A stretch of 64,000 bases of DNA. Origin: Owenia fusiformis (Eukaryota; Annelida; Polychaeta; Sabellida; Oweniidae). The DNA lies in NCBI GenBank assembly GCA_903813345.2, contig CAIIXF020000009.1, positions 33,047,259-33,111,258 of the forward strand, given 5' to 3'. The translations under genes were made by a program, and so were the position numbers. This document shows, piece by piece, positions 1 through 10,995 of this stretch. The notes beneath the pieces were generated by a model. The model saw only the letters and a list, made by a program, of their open reading frames with translations. It made no database searches and was not told the DNA's origin. Position 1 is the stretch's first letter, and each line of letters begins with the position of its first letter.

Positions 1-1311
1 TTCATTTTGGTACCACTTACAGCTTTCAATTCTCAAAACTGTGGAAGTTATTGTACTTTGAGATAATTAACATCAACTCTTTCAAAAATTCAAGATGGCC
101 GACAAGATGGCCGCCAATGGATACCATGGGACAATATTTCATTCTGGGAACACGCAAAAATCTTTAGTATGGACCTTTAGGATTACAAAAATGTACATTA
201 AAAAAATACATCTTTCGGGTGCATGGGGACCATACCTTCCTACTAGACTATTGGGTACTGATTGTCACTTAAGATTGGGTACATTTAGTATTTTACTAAG
301 CAGAGTTGACTTGCATAATGCGGTGGAAAAGTGGCACAACTAAGAATATCCAGAGCAAAACCTGCACGCACCTTCCCATTCGCGGTTTACATTGTATCAA
401 GTGTTCCTTAACCTCACTCTTATAAAATGAAAACTGACAATCGCTTCCATTTCAATGGTCATCTTGAAAATTTCTTGAGCAGCGGTTCTAATTCCCTAAG
501 CATATGGATATAATATTTTGAGAAAATCCATCAAAGGTTTATTTTTTTCATTTTTTACGAAAAATGGCTGTCATTTTGAATTGAGTGGTCATACTTAAAA
601 TTCCTTCTGCAGAGGTCCCTTGCTCTATGCCCACAAGGGCCAGTACACAACACAAAATGCTCAATGAAGAATAAATTGTAAGATGCACCATGTGCTAGAC
701 AGAACCAAAACACAGGTTTGTTTTCTAGTGTAAGACATTTATTTTTGCACCAAATAGGTAAAGTGTGCGCTACAAAATTATGGTCACATAGTGACACAGA
801 AATAGATAGTTTCGTTGAAAAAGTAACAAAACAGCTAGGCTTGTATACAAAGTAATTGGTAGTATATTCACTATCGGAGCCAATCATATATTGACTATCA
901 ATCATACTGTCCATTTTATGACCAAATGATTTTTGTGAATTTAGATTCATGATTCATCTAATGCTCCATGATATGACATGAAAATGACACTAATGTACAA
1001 ATGTAATTTTTGTATCCAAAGAATAGTCAAATTCATTATTACAACATTTTTAAGTATAACATTAATAAAAATCAGTGAATCGATTGAATGAGCATAACAT
1101 AAAACAATACTAAGAACTTATTCTGGATGATATAAAATCTTAAATGTCCACTGTTTTCCACTGTTTCCATATAAATCATGATCTTCAGATTAAAACATGG
1201 ATGCAACAAATGCATAAGATACTTGATTTCTAATAATATTAGTTCTAATACAGTAAGCACTAGTAATTGTTTCCTAAAATATAGTGAAATATCCTGCTGT
1301 TGGTTAGCGAC
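1..1311. other. Cyclophilin 3' flank/UTR, no separate gene
   Basis: AT-rich. A family-B type repeat ('gccatcttgaaaat'-like) lies at about 440-620. A 131-codon minus-strand open frame at 555-950 overlaps that repeat, lacks recognisable similarity and is not called as a gene. Confidence 0.6.
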
Positions 1312-1444
1312 TTAGACTTGTCCACAGGCAGCAATGGAAACTGCTGCACTAGTTGAACCACTCTGGCTTCCAACTTTCTCCATCTTTCTTACGACATCCA
1401 TTCCTTCAACAACTTTTCCAAACACAACATGCTTCCCATCTAAC
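1312..1444 (-). CDS. PPIA: Cyclophilin exon 5 and stop
   Basis: Final coding exon (133 nt): completes Trp, then [18 protein letters not shown], a short variable stretch, and the end [11 protein letters not shown] with TAA at 1314-1312. This is a full-length C-terminus typical of cyclophilin A. An AATAAA on the minus strand at about 738-743 could end the 3' UTR (weak). Confidence 0.93.
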
Positions 1445-4400
1445 CTGGAATCAGATTTGTTTAATACATTTTTAAATGAATGTTATTTAAATTTTATTAA
1501 TATTTATTAACAACCAATAATCATAATTAAATGTGATGTGGATGATCAGATGATGAATACATTCTATTTTCATCCATCAAAATAAAATCTTGTGCTACAT
1601 ATATAAACATATTAGCATTGTTATTTCCTTTAGGCAAAAATCAGATCTATATAAAGGTTCTTATATGAGTACCTGTGCAAGATCGTCCATTCTTGATGAG
1701 CTTTGATAATTCTTCTTTATCGAGTCGCAGACGGATAAAAAACATTATCAAAGCGAGTCAAGAACAGACGATCTTGCACAGGTACGAGTATAAGAAAGTT
1801 TTTCTCATATGACTCTGTATTATGCCATATTTTCACCTTTTTATAATAAAACTGAGTGAAAAATAGCTAGAAATTATGGAACTTCATTTTTCATTTGTCA
1901 CGACGTCATAAAAATATTGTAGAAAATACATGGATACACGTGGCAACAAAGCTACATTGTTATGACGTCACAGCCAAGTTTTATAGAATGAGCATGGATA
2001 CGCATAGCAACAATGTACTCGTTGCCATGTTGTTGATGTTTATAAACCATTGATGTCACAAGTAAATCTCATCTTGCATGTGTGACTTTTTAGAATGAAA
2101 GATGGCAATATCTTGCATGTGGTAAAGATGGCTGTATCTTTGTTAGTCATATGAGAAAATAGTTTCTAACAAGGCACAGACTGAACAGTATCGCACCATT
2201 AAGTCTTAACATTTACACAGAATGCCCCAAAACTAATCAGTTGTAGCCGTTCATACCTAAGAAACATCCTTAAAAATTTCAGAGTAATCCATAATAAACC
2301 TCAGACAAAATTTTAGGATGGAAATCAAAAATGGCCGCTTTAACACTTGGCATCAGTTCTAAACCTTCTTATGTATGTAGATTGTAGAAACATCCGTTGA
2401 AATATCAGATGAATCAATGAAATGGCTGGAAACCTAAAGACATGCCTTCACAGACAAGATTTTAGGATGGAGAATCCAAAATAACCACCTCACTGCTACC
2501 CACCTAATTACACAGACGTATCGTCGGTGTATCATGGCGGAACTTCCTCCGGGACTAGGTTTCGGTAAGATTTTTTTATTCCCCGATTTACACCTACTTA
2601 TAAGTCACGTTGTGGATAATAATTTGGCTCGAAGTTAAGGAAGATAGTCTAGTTTGAGAATGTGTCGATGGTTTTAGGTTTTTTATGTTAACAAAGACAC
2701 AATTCACGTATTTAGTCCCTCGCTTTTCTTACACTGACGATCGGCATTAATATTGCCAATATTACACTGACATTGGTCATTCGTCAGTGTAAGAAAAGCG
2801 AGGGGCTAAATACGTGAATTGTGTCTTTGTTAACATATAAAACCTAAAACCATCGACACATTCTCAAACTAGACTAGCTTCTTTAACTTCGAGCCAAATT
2901 ATTATCCACAACGTGACTTATAAGTATGTGTAAATCGGGAAATAAAAAAATCTTACCGAAACCTAGTCCCGGATGAAGTTCCGCCATGATACACCGACGA
3001 TACGTCCGTGTAATTAGGTGGGTAGCAGTGCACCTGAACACTTGGCCAGAATGCCCAAAAACTAATCAATTCTTAACATTAATGGAGACAATAAGCTGGC
3101 ATATAAAATCGAAACCCCAACCTGTATGTATGACATTGCCCTATACAAATGCGTTTAATTTTCTCACATAAATAATCCTTCGGTTACAGTGTTTATTTAG
3201 TCTGTTACTTAGACCACACCGCAGCGAGTACTATGCCATTGATATATAGCTGGTTTTCTAGGATACATATTTAAAACAAGCTTGTTATTCATAAGATATT
3301 TAGAGCTAAAGCATATGTTACAAATCATTTCCTTCAGAAAGCATTATACTGTGCATCAAAATCAAAATTGCCAGCATAGTATTCAACAAAGTATAATGAT
3401 TCCCGTTGACACCAACATGAAATTGCAAATCTCCCGTTCTAAACATGAAACAAGCTGATTGGGTATTTGAGTAGTCTAATTAGAGCTTGTTTTGTATGCG
3501 TGCTATATACGTTATTGTATTGATTCATGGGACTTTTGGGTTTGCGATTACATTGTGAAAAATCCCTGAAAATTTTCAGATGAATCTCTAAAACATTTTG
3601 GCTGGAAACCTGTAGACAACTCTCACCAGGTCTTTAGGACAGAAAATCCCAAATGACCTCAGTTACATTTACCCAGAATGCCAAAAAGCAAATCAGTTGT
3701 AAATCTCCACACATAAAACATCTCTTAAAAAGTTAAGATGAATCCCTTATATATTTTGGCTGGAAACCTGTAGACAGGTCTAAACCAACAGGATTTTAGG
3801 AGGAAAATCCAAAATGGTCACCTCAACATTTACCTAGAATGGCAAAAAACTAAACAGTTCTAAACTTTCCTAGGTAGAAACTTCCCTGAAAATTTCAGAT
3901 GAATCCCTCAAATGGTTTCGCTGGAAAAGATTTATCGGAATGCCCACGTGATTTATTCTTACTATTAAAAATAGATTCTACCAACTCTCCTCCATGAATT
4001 TACTAGATGAGACACTATCCGAGAAAACTAGAAATACAGCAACTCAAAGGAATTCAGCTGCCATCTTGAAAATATCTTCTCAAGCAGATATCCTTTGTCC
4101 CTATGTAGCAGCATATAAAATTGAACCAAATCCGTCAATTGGTATTTGAGCTACCAAAGATATGTTCTTTTATGAAAAATTATATTCAGCCGCCATCTCG
4201 AAAATTATTTCTACAACAGAGCTACTGTGTCCCTAGGCATCAGCACATAAAATTTGAACCGAACCCGTTCAATGGTATTAAATGAAGGCATTTTTTGAAA
4301 TTCAACGTCATCTTTGATAATTCTTCCTTGAACAGAGCTACTGTGTCCCTAGGCATCAGCATAAAAAATTTGAACCAAATCCATTCACTGGTATTTGAGT

Positions 4401-7400
4401 TATCAAAGATTATGTTTTTCAGAAAAATGGCCATTTTGAAAGTCAGCCACCATCTTGAAAGTTCTTTCTTGAACAGAGCAACTATGTTCTTAGGCATTAG
4501 CGTACAAATAATTTGAACCAAATATGTTCACTGGTATTCAAGTTATCAAATATTATGTTTTTTTTTCAGAAAAGTGGTGGCCATTTTGAAAGTCAGGTGC
4601 CATCTTGAAAGTTCTTTTTGAACAGAGTATCAAGAAATTTTTAGGTCCCGGATTTTTAGCGGTATTGTGACTACTTTTTTCACGGTATACCGACTACTTC
4701 TTCCCCATGTGAGATCAGAGATATCCTATTAGTATACTTTTCAACATACTTAGATTATCTTGCTATTTTAATCCCAATATTTATTTCTAAAAGGTTTCTG
4801 ATTTCCTATTCCTTGTGTGTATCTAGTTTTATGTATTTTCTCAAGAGTTTTACAGCAAATAATGTGACAAAAATGTAAAATTAGACTCCGGAAAAAACAC
4901 TTCAGACTCCGGAAAAGCTATTACACTATTGAGCAAGGGGTTTTAAGACATAAGATTTCAGAGAATCTCTGGAGTCTAAAAGCCTAGCGAGAACTTAGGC
5001 ATCAGACAGCATTAGAGTATACAGCTTGAACAAAATCAATTCACTTGTAGTGGAATTATCAAGGATAACGTATTTTACAAAAAATGGCAGCCAGAGGCCA
5101 TCTTGAAAATCTGTTCTTGAGCAAAGCTCTTATGTCCCTAGACATCAGCATATAAAATTTGAACAAAATCTGTCAACTAGTATTTGAGTTTACATATTTA
5201 ATTACAAAATATGGTGGCCATATTGAAAATTCCTTTTTGAGCAGAAGTCCTACACCCATTAAGCCTATAAAATTTTGATCAAATCTGTCATACGGTATTA
5301 GAGTTATCTCAATTCTAAATGTCACAGCAAGTGATAGACTTTCAACTCGGACTCGACAAAATTGAAGATTGATCTTTTAACAAATATTCCAAATATTGTC
5401 AAACAAATGAATAAAGTTTTTTTTATATCATCGTAAATTATGTTTGGTGGGTTATGGTGGATATGATCAGTTCTACTAACCAGCTGGTCTTTTCTGTACA
5501 AATGAAGAATTGTGATCCATTGGTGTTGGGTCCAGAGTTAGCCATGGAGAGAATTCCTGAAAAACAATACCAAATATTAGGCAAGGCTTGCAATGGCAAA
5601 AAATATCACTGTTTGTGCGCTGACCCTAAGTAAGATTACTGAATGTTAGGAATGACTTCCTACAGGAAACTAAAGAACATGATGTACTGTATGTACTGTA
5701 ATGAGTTAAATGAGAGTTTCTAACAAAGGAATGTTTGTTTATTACTTGTGTGGAACTGATATAGCAGAATAATATTGATAAAATGAGGGAAAACACAAAC
5801 CTTAAATCCTTAAACAAATTTTAGTAATACACACAAAAAAGAGCTTTTCAATGAGCATTAATTACTAGTATCAAATATTAAAAAGCACATTTATACCTGG
5901 TCCTGTGTGTTTTTCTGTGAAGTTCTCATCTGCAAACTTCTGACCATAGATACTTTTTCCTCCAGTGCCATTGTGGTTAGTGAAGTCACCTCCCTGGCAC
6001 ATGAAACCAGGAATGATTCTGTGGAATCCACTTGCTTGAAATCCAAAACCTTTCTCACCAGTGCACAAAGCTCTGAAGTTCTCTAATAAAAGCAACATAA
6101 CACAGCTAAGCATGGTTATTTATGCAAAACAAAATACAGCATAAATTTTGCATAAGTTGGATGCCTTGATGTACCTTCTAAAACGTGTACAAAACAATGG
6201 CTGATAATGTGAGACACAATCTATGTCTTTCAACATGATCTACTTTTCTCAACTGATTATAATTTTTCAATCATTTTTTAATATTAAGAAAATAAGGCTT
6301 TTAAATAATGATATACTCACTGTAAGAAACAAAAATCATCCGCGTGAAACTATTTGTTGAATCAAGCTGGAAGTTGGCACTTGCTTGTAAATATGACATC
6401 CTCTAAGGTCAAATATTTTACCAATCAAGGTTTCATTTTCAATAGTTTGTGCGATTAAAGAAAAAATGGCATTATCATAGCTTGTGATTTCTGACAAATG
6501 CCAAAGAATATAGTCAGACTGATAGTTTAATGGAAAGAAGATTGTTTCATTTTCATTACTTTGTGCAATTTAACCAAAAAATAATATAGTCAAGACTGCT
6601 AGATTAATAGATATGATTGTTTTTTCAATAGTTTGTGCAATTAGAGATTAAACATTACCAAGTCTTTGTGATTTCTGATCAAACATTTAGTCACAGAAAT
6701 ATAATATAGTCAAAGACCGGTAGATAGATAATAACAATGTTAGTGAGACATAGAAAGTGTCTATTATCATTTATAAATAGAAGATTATATATTTAAATAA
6801 GTATGGTTTGGTGTGGATGGTTTTAATCTTTTCAAATATTTTCTAGTGCATCATTTTAGGTTACCGTTTGTGCAACATTTATACTTTTTAGTGTAATCAT
6901 TTAGGAGGTACATTAAAATATTCAAAGAGCATTTTGGTTAATCAATAGGATGTGCTGTCCCAAGTGATTTTCATGTTGGAGAGCATTGTTATGCACAAGC
7001 CCCCGAAAATGTTTAAGGATCCTGATAACTGGAACAATTCTCAGGAGCTGTGCTTTGAATTGCGGACAGGTTAAGTTGGTTAACACACAAAAACAACAAT
7101 TAATGATCAGTACACATCCAGTCCAAGCACCTGAAAATAAGCTAGAAATAATAAATTAATATAATAACATTGTAGTTCTGAGCTCGCATCTGTCATCAAG
7201 GCTCGAGCGTTGGATTATAAGCAATATAGCAGCCATGCTTTTACATCGGTAATCAGTCATAATGATCAGGCATCTTGCATGTTTTCCATAATTTCTTTGT
7301 TACTACAGTACAATTTCAAATGTTTTTCTATTTCAGTTTTAATGAAGATTTGCTAATATCAAATTTCAGTAAAACCTGGGATTACTTTTCTAAAACTGAA

Positions 7401-10400
7401 TATTATGAATTATTTTATGCAAAATAACACTGTGTTATCCATCTACACCAGGTTTATTCAAAACAAGTTACACTGTATCATTCTATACAAATAGGAAACA
7501 GATTTGGACTGTTAGATTCATATCAATTTAATAGTTTCTGGAATAACATGCGTATTTTACACATTTCCTTGTTAATTATTATTAACATGTGAAAGAGCAT
7601 ACTCATTATGACTAATTATTCATAGATTAACACCTGGTCCAGTGTGTTTTGCATTGAAGTTTTCATCCTCAAACTTTCCACCATAAATACTTCTCCCACC
7701 AGTGCCATTATGGTATTCAAAGTCGCCTCCCTGACACATGAACTGAGGGATAATTCTGTGAAAGGTACTATCTTTGTATCCAAAACCTTTATCACCAACA
7801 CACAGACTCCTAAAATTTTCTTTAAAAAATGAAAAGAATATGCTATCAATAATTATTTACAAGCATTTGTTTCATTAACATATTACAACTTACATATACA
7901 ATATATTATTCGCAAACACTATTCATGAACATTAGAAAAGTTTTGCATAGCTGAATCATGTCCGCAACCACATCTCGTTCTTTGAGCGTTGTGTTGTGAG
8001 AAACCTTTCTAATATCTAACATTACACATAGCTTATATGCAAGGTCTCAGTTTCAATATCATACCTTATATTTAAGGTAAATCCTCATGAGAATGTTTAT
8101 GGAAACTGATATAATCGATTTTTTAGCACTTTTGTAGATATTTTCATATGGTAGAATACATTGTGCAATATCTTAAAATACTACAACTAAGTAAATTGAA
8201 ATTACATTCCCCCAATTATTTTGATATTTTTTTGGTAAATGTTCGGAACTACAGTCCATTTCACTATTTCTCTCATCAAATCTAAATAAGATTTTGAGAA
8301 TGAATGTGACTCGTCACTTATGTACCAGTTTTAGTGAAGTGAAAATAAACCAAGTGTCAATATTATTTTCTGGTATATCTTAGAAGATTCAATGTAAAAT
8401 TACTGAACACATCTGAAAATTATTCTTAGTTCACTGATTTAACATTTCATAGTTGTGACATAAAAATCATATTTTTAGATATGTTAGACATAGCAAAACA
8501 TTGTACACCTATATAAAACTATGAAGAATTCACATTACTATAATGTTTCTTTCCAATGATATATAGTATATTTAATAATTGTAGAAGCAGCTTGTTTTAA
8601 GCTGAATGGGCAGAGGGGTGAACATCAGTTGACACCATGTAATTAGTAACAGAGATATTCTTGCAAAATACCCATTTTAACTGGTGCAAATAATGTAAAT
8701 TAACTTCATTTATGTGGCTTACCTGCAGTTTTTGGTACCACATCATTGTACAACTGAAAATACACAAAATAATATCTAAATTATATATATGAAAAATGAA
8801 ATCTACAATGGTTAAGAGATAAGTGCCCCCTTAAATGTGGGATTTTTCCAATTACCTCCCCGACTAAGTCAGATTTATCATAATTCCATTGAGTAATTTG
8901 AATCTTAAGAAATAAGCAATCGAAGGACCATACTGAAAAATTGTAAAAGTAGAAACATTCATACAAGCCTAGGATTTCACATCCCCCTAAGCAGGTGTCC
9001 AAAATCCGTACCTCCTTCCCCCTGCTATAACCAATTTGGAAGTGCCTGATTTAACTGAATCATATGATCTAGAGTCCATTTCACTGCTTCAGTTCGTCAG
9101 TAGAACGGCAAAAATAAGAAATTGGGAGACTATTGTGCAATAATATATGGAAAAGTATATTCATAATGTACATGAATGACATTTGTATATTTCAGATTTT
9201 TTAGTTTTTTGTGCAATAAGCCTGTGCCGTCTTGTAATTTGAAGAATTTCAGCCATGTTAATCTTATTGAAAATAACATGGCAGAGAAACATCCAAATAT
9301 ATGAGGCCACACACTTTATAAGCCAAACTAGAAGCAATCCAAGATATACAAATGTCATTCATGTACATTATGAATATACTTTTCCATATATTATTGTACA
9401 ATGGTCTCCCAATTTCTTATTTTTGCCGTTCTACTGACGAACTGAAGCAGTGAAATGGACTTTAATTACACGCAATGGCTTATACATGATTTCTGTCGCA
9501 GTGTTGCAACAGCCAATCAGATTGCGAGTTCTTAATCGGGGAAATGGTAACTGCTTATCGCAGGGGTAAAAAGAATATATTCTGGATTTTGAAGCCCTGT
9601 GATCGGAGGATGAGGGTTTCAATAGAGAAGTAGTTGTGAGGGCGATTTGAAAAATCAACCCCATATTTAAGTGGCCTATAGGCCTAGAAAAATTGACATG
9701 CACATTGGCAAGACTTCCTGGTCAGACGACATGGAAAATAAGAAATTCTAAATAAACTTTTCATCAATTACACTGTCTCCCGACTCCAGATAGCCCGATA
9801 TGGTTAGAAAAACGATACTTTAGAATGTCTTTATGGCATTGATTGAAGTAGGGTAAATGATTCCAAGATTTCTTACATTTTTGTAAAAGACCTTTAACAT
9901 GGGCTGGGAATATCAAGATATGCATAGCCATCTATCTAAAGATGGCTATGTGCAAATATAGTAACCCGACTGTGAGGCACTCCCCGTCACAAAAATTGGG
10001 ATAATTTGGGCTCAACAGAAATGATATCTAGCCTGCTGAAGTGATAAGAATAATTAGCAAGGTAGAGAGCGTGGTTATCTAGTTCCATGAGCCTAGATCT
10101 ATTTCACACAAGGGTCTCTAGGCTAGATTAGAGGTCATAACAAATAAAGGTCATTTCAATGTTGGAAACAAAGTGACATTGGAATAGAAGCTCACTCTTG
10201 TAGAAAAAAGTAACGTATCTCTTCAGGAAAGGGTGTGGGTGATGAGTTAATGGGTGAAATAAATTTTTGTTCTAAGGAAAATTCTAGAATCTATTTCCTG
10301 TTCAGGAATGTCAAATCAATGTTTCAAAAACATTCTTGTCCGTTGACAGTTTGGAATTTTACATCAAATTAAAGGGTTTACCTCGAATGTAACACGTCCA

Positions 10401-10453
10401 GCGGGTTGTCCACCAATGGAAATGTCGAAATAGGTCCTCGTACGGGCAGCCAT
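1312..10453 (-). CDS. PPIA: Cyclophilin A-type peptidyl-prolyl cis-trans isomerase (whole gene, 5 constant exons plus duplicated exon 3)
   Basis: Complete cyclophilin gene. Coding order on the minus strand is 10453-10382, 8753-8723, one of two alternative exons 3 (7819-7634 or 6082-5897), 5556-5481 and 1444-1312. Using either exon 3 gives 498 nt, i.e. 165 aa plus stop, the same length as vertebrate cyclophilin A. The N-terminus reads [20 protein letters not shown]. Family landmarks are FHRIIP with the catalytic Arg (residue 56 here, Arg55 in human PPIA), [22 protein letters not shown], the cyclosporin-contacting Trp in KTSWLDGKH, and the C-terminal ACGQV. There is no signal peptide or extra domain in this reading, so a cytosolic isomerase and protein-folding role is expected. 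The gene is divergent from TOMM22. All introns begin GT and end AG. Identification is secure; exclusive use of the two exons 3 is inferred. Confidence 0.93.
1658..1796. repeat. Short foldback element
   Basis: Inverted arms of about 50 bp (outer end ttcttat, then gtacctgtgcaagatcgtc and its complement at 1770-1790) around a small loop. MITE-like. In the last cyclophilin intron. Confidence 0.7.
1798..2160. repeat. MITE-like element with 13-bp terminal inverted repeats
   Basis: TTCTCATATGAC at about 1801-1812 is mirrored by GTCATATGAGAA at about 2146-2157. The interior is non-coding and contains direct repeats (catggatac..gtggcaacaa). Confidence 0.5.
2205..3930. repeat. Diverged repeat family A (several copies, about 180-bp period)
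   Basis: Recurrent blocks 'ctgaaaatttcagatgaatc', 'ggctggaaacctgtagac', 'ttaggacagaaaatccaaa' and 'cagaatgccaaaaactaatc' occur around 2220-2490, 3036-3080 and 3550-3930. Non-coding; interrupted at 2491-3030 by a palindromic element. Confidence 0.6.
2491..3030. mobile_element. 540-bp palindromic transposon with 5-bp target-site duplication
   Basis: Arms 2491-2745 and about 2778-3030 are about 96% identical inverted copies with a loop of roughly 35 bp. The ends are CACTGCTACCCACC and its complement. The flanks carry CACCT on both sides (2486-2490 and 3031-3035), and removing the element restores a family A repeat, so this is a true insertion. Each arm carries atggcggaacttc...ggtttcg followed by a gtaaga donor-like site. 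Confidence 0.8.
4020..5310. repeat. Diverged repeat family B (tandem-like copies)
   Basis: About eight blocks containing 'gccatcttgaaaattc', 'ttgaacagagctact', 'ccctaggcatcagca' and 'tataaaatttgaaccaaatc' at roughly 130-160-bp spacing. Short open frames here (4240-4521) are translations of the repeat, not genes. Confidence 0.65.
5481..5556 (-). CDS. PPIA: Cyclophilin exon 4
   Basis: 76-nt exon encoding [18 protein letters not shown] then CTEKTS and part of the Trp codon. It contains the Gln and Phe residues of the active-site cleft. The acceptor ends ttttcag before gaattc; the donor is gttagt. Confidence 0.93.
5897..6082 (-). CDS. PPIA: Cyclophilin alternative exon 3b (proximal copy)
   Basis: 186-nt exon encoding [18 protein letters not shown], then [16 protein letters not shown], then [14 protein letters not shown], ending KHTGP plus one base. 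Acceptor ttttattag, donor gtataa. It is closer than 3a to vertebrate PPIA (IIPGF, GKSIYG), so it is probably the default exon. Splicing from exon 2 or to exon 4 is phase-compatible with either copy; joining both would stay in frame but duplicate the core. Confidence 0.9.
7634..7819 (-). CDS. PPIA: Cyclophilin alternative exon 3a (distal copy)
   Basis: 186-nt exon encoding 62 residues of the catalytic core. It begins [18 protein letters not shown], then [16 protein letters not shown], then [14 protein letters not shown], and ends KHTGP with one base of the next codon. The acceptor has a T-rich tract ending in aaag; the donor gtgtta is weak. Same length and phase as exon 3b, with 47 of 62 residues identical. 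The catalytic Arg and the QGGDF and GTGG motifs are intact, so this looks functional rather than a decaying copy. The IIPQF variant also occurs in other cyclophilin subfamilies. Confidence 0.85.
8723..8753 (-). CDS. PPIA: Cyclophilin exon 2 (31 nt)
   Basis: A 31-nt exon between acceptor ttttcag and donor gtaagcc. It encodes [10 protein letters not shown] plus one base that joins either exon 3 to form the Glu codon of ENFR. This is the canonical PKTAENFR junction of cyclophilins. Confidence 0.92.
8980..9612. mobile_element. Mutator-like MITE (9-bp TSD) interrupted by another element
   Basis: Outer halves 8980-9071 and 9463-9612 match, in reverse, the intact 208-bp element at 38594-38801. Ends CATCC(C/T)CC and GGAGGATG. 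The flanks aggatttca and agggtttca (8 of 9 identical) fit a 9-bp target duplication. Confidence 0.75.
9072..9462. mobile_element. Foldback MITE flanked by TA, inserted in the Mutator-like MITE
   Basis: About 120-bp terminal inverted repeats starting GAGTCCATTTCACTGC and ending GCAGTGAAATGGACTT. TA duplicated at 9070-9071 and 9463-9464. The matching empty site (gatctaatta) is in the 38.7-kb copy. TA target and size suggest a Tc1/mariner-type non-autonomous element. Confidence 0.8.
10382..10453 (-). CDS. PPIA: Cyclophilin exon 1 (24 codons)
   Basis: Starts at ATG 10453-10451 and encodes [20 protein letters not shown] followed by VTFE, then donor gtaaac. This aligns with the cyclophilin N-terminal strand (FDI..G...GRV.FE). 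The reading frame stays open upstream to an in-frame ATG at 10615 (see findings), but the inner ATG gives the canonical family length and was chosen. Confidence 0.92.
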
Positions 10454-10902
10454 GTTGGATAAAGACCGTCTTATTTGACTTGAAAATGCAATGATGAAAA
10501 ATGGTAGTGTTGCCTCTTCGCTCGCCGGGTGAAAAGAACAATGGCGGGAGACACCACGTGGTCTAAAATGTGCCGTTTCACCTCTATTTTGTTCGTCCGC
10601 GCAATTAATATTCAAATTGTGTAAATCATTTGAGCACTCTGATCCTTACACCGCTTAAAATTCAAATTTGAAGATATTATTTTCGAACAATTATTTTGTT
10701 TTTTATCTATTATAACGCTTTCTGATGATGAAACAATGAGAACATTAAGCTACAACATCTCGTATTAATATATGCAAATATAAATAGATCCGACACGCAC
10801 CTGCTTTCAATATTCCGTTTATCAAATAGTTTGATTTTTAGTGAAGACTTCCTGTTCTGTGTAGAAGCGTGAACTTACAATTTTACGTTATCTTATAAAT
10901 TA
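10454..10902. promoter_or_regulatory. Putative bidirectional promoter between cyclophilin and TOMM22
   Basis: The 449-bp gap between two divergent start codons must hold both 5' UTRs and probably both core promoters. It contains a palindromic E-box, CACGTG (10555-10560, inside ccacgtgg), a CpG-containing stretch around 10515-10600, and aatggcggg (10540-10548), which resembles a YY1 core. No clear TATA box sits at a fixed distance from either start. The limits are simply the start codons; transcription start sites are unknown. Confidence 0.55.
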
Positions 10903-10995
10903 ATGATGCCTGAAATAACAGAAGCTGAGGTCTCAACATTATCTGAAAGAGTAACAGATACAAATCCTACCCTAGCGCTAGAAGAAGACGATGAG
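10903..10995 (+). CDS. TOMM22: TOMM22 exon 1
   Basis: 31 codons starting MMPEITEAEVSTLSERVTD and ending in the acidic run LEEDDE, then donor gtaagc. Two adjacent ATGs (10903 and 10906) are available; the second has A at -3 and may be preferred. There is no other in-frame choice. Confidence 0.88.

Noticed and set aside
555-950. 131-codon minus-strand open frame
   Set aside because: No recognisable domain; overlaps repeat family B and lies downstream of the cyclophilin stop, so most likely 3' UTR or chance.
7616-7849. 77-codon frame over cyclophilin exon 3a
   Set aside because: Wrong frame; the true coding frame reads the cyclophilin core.
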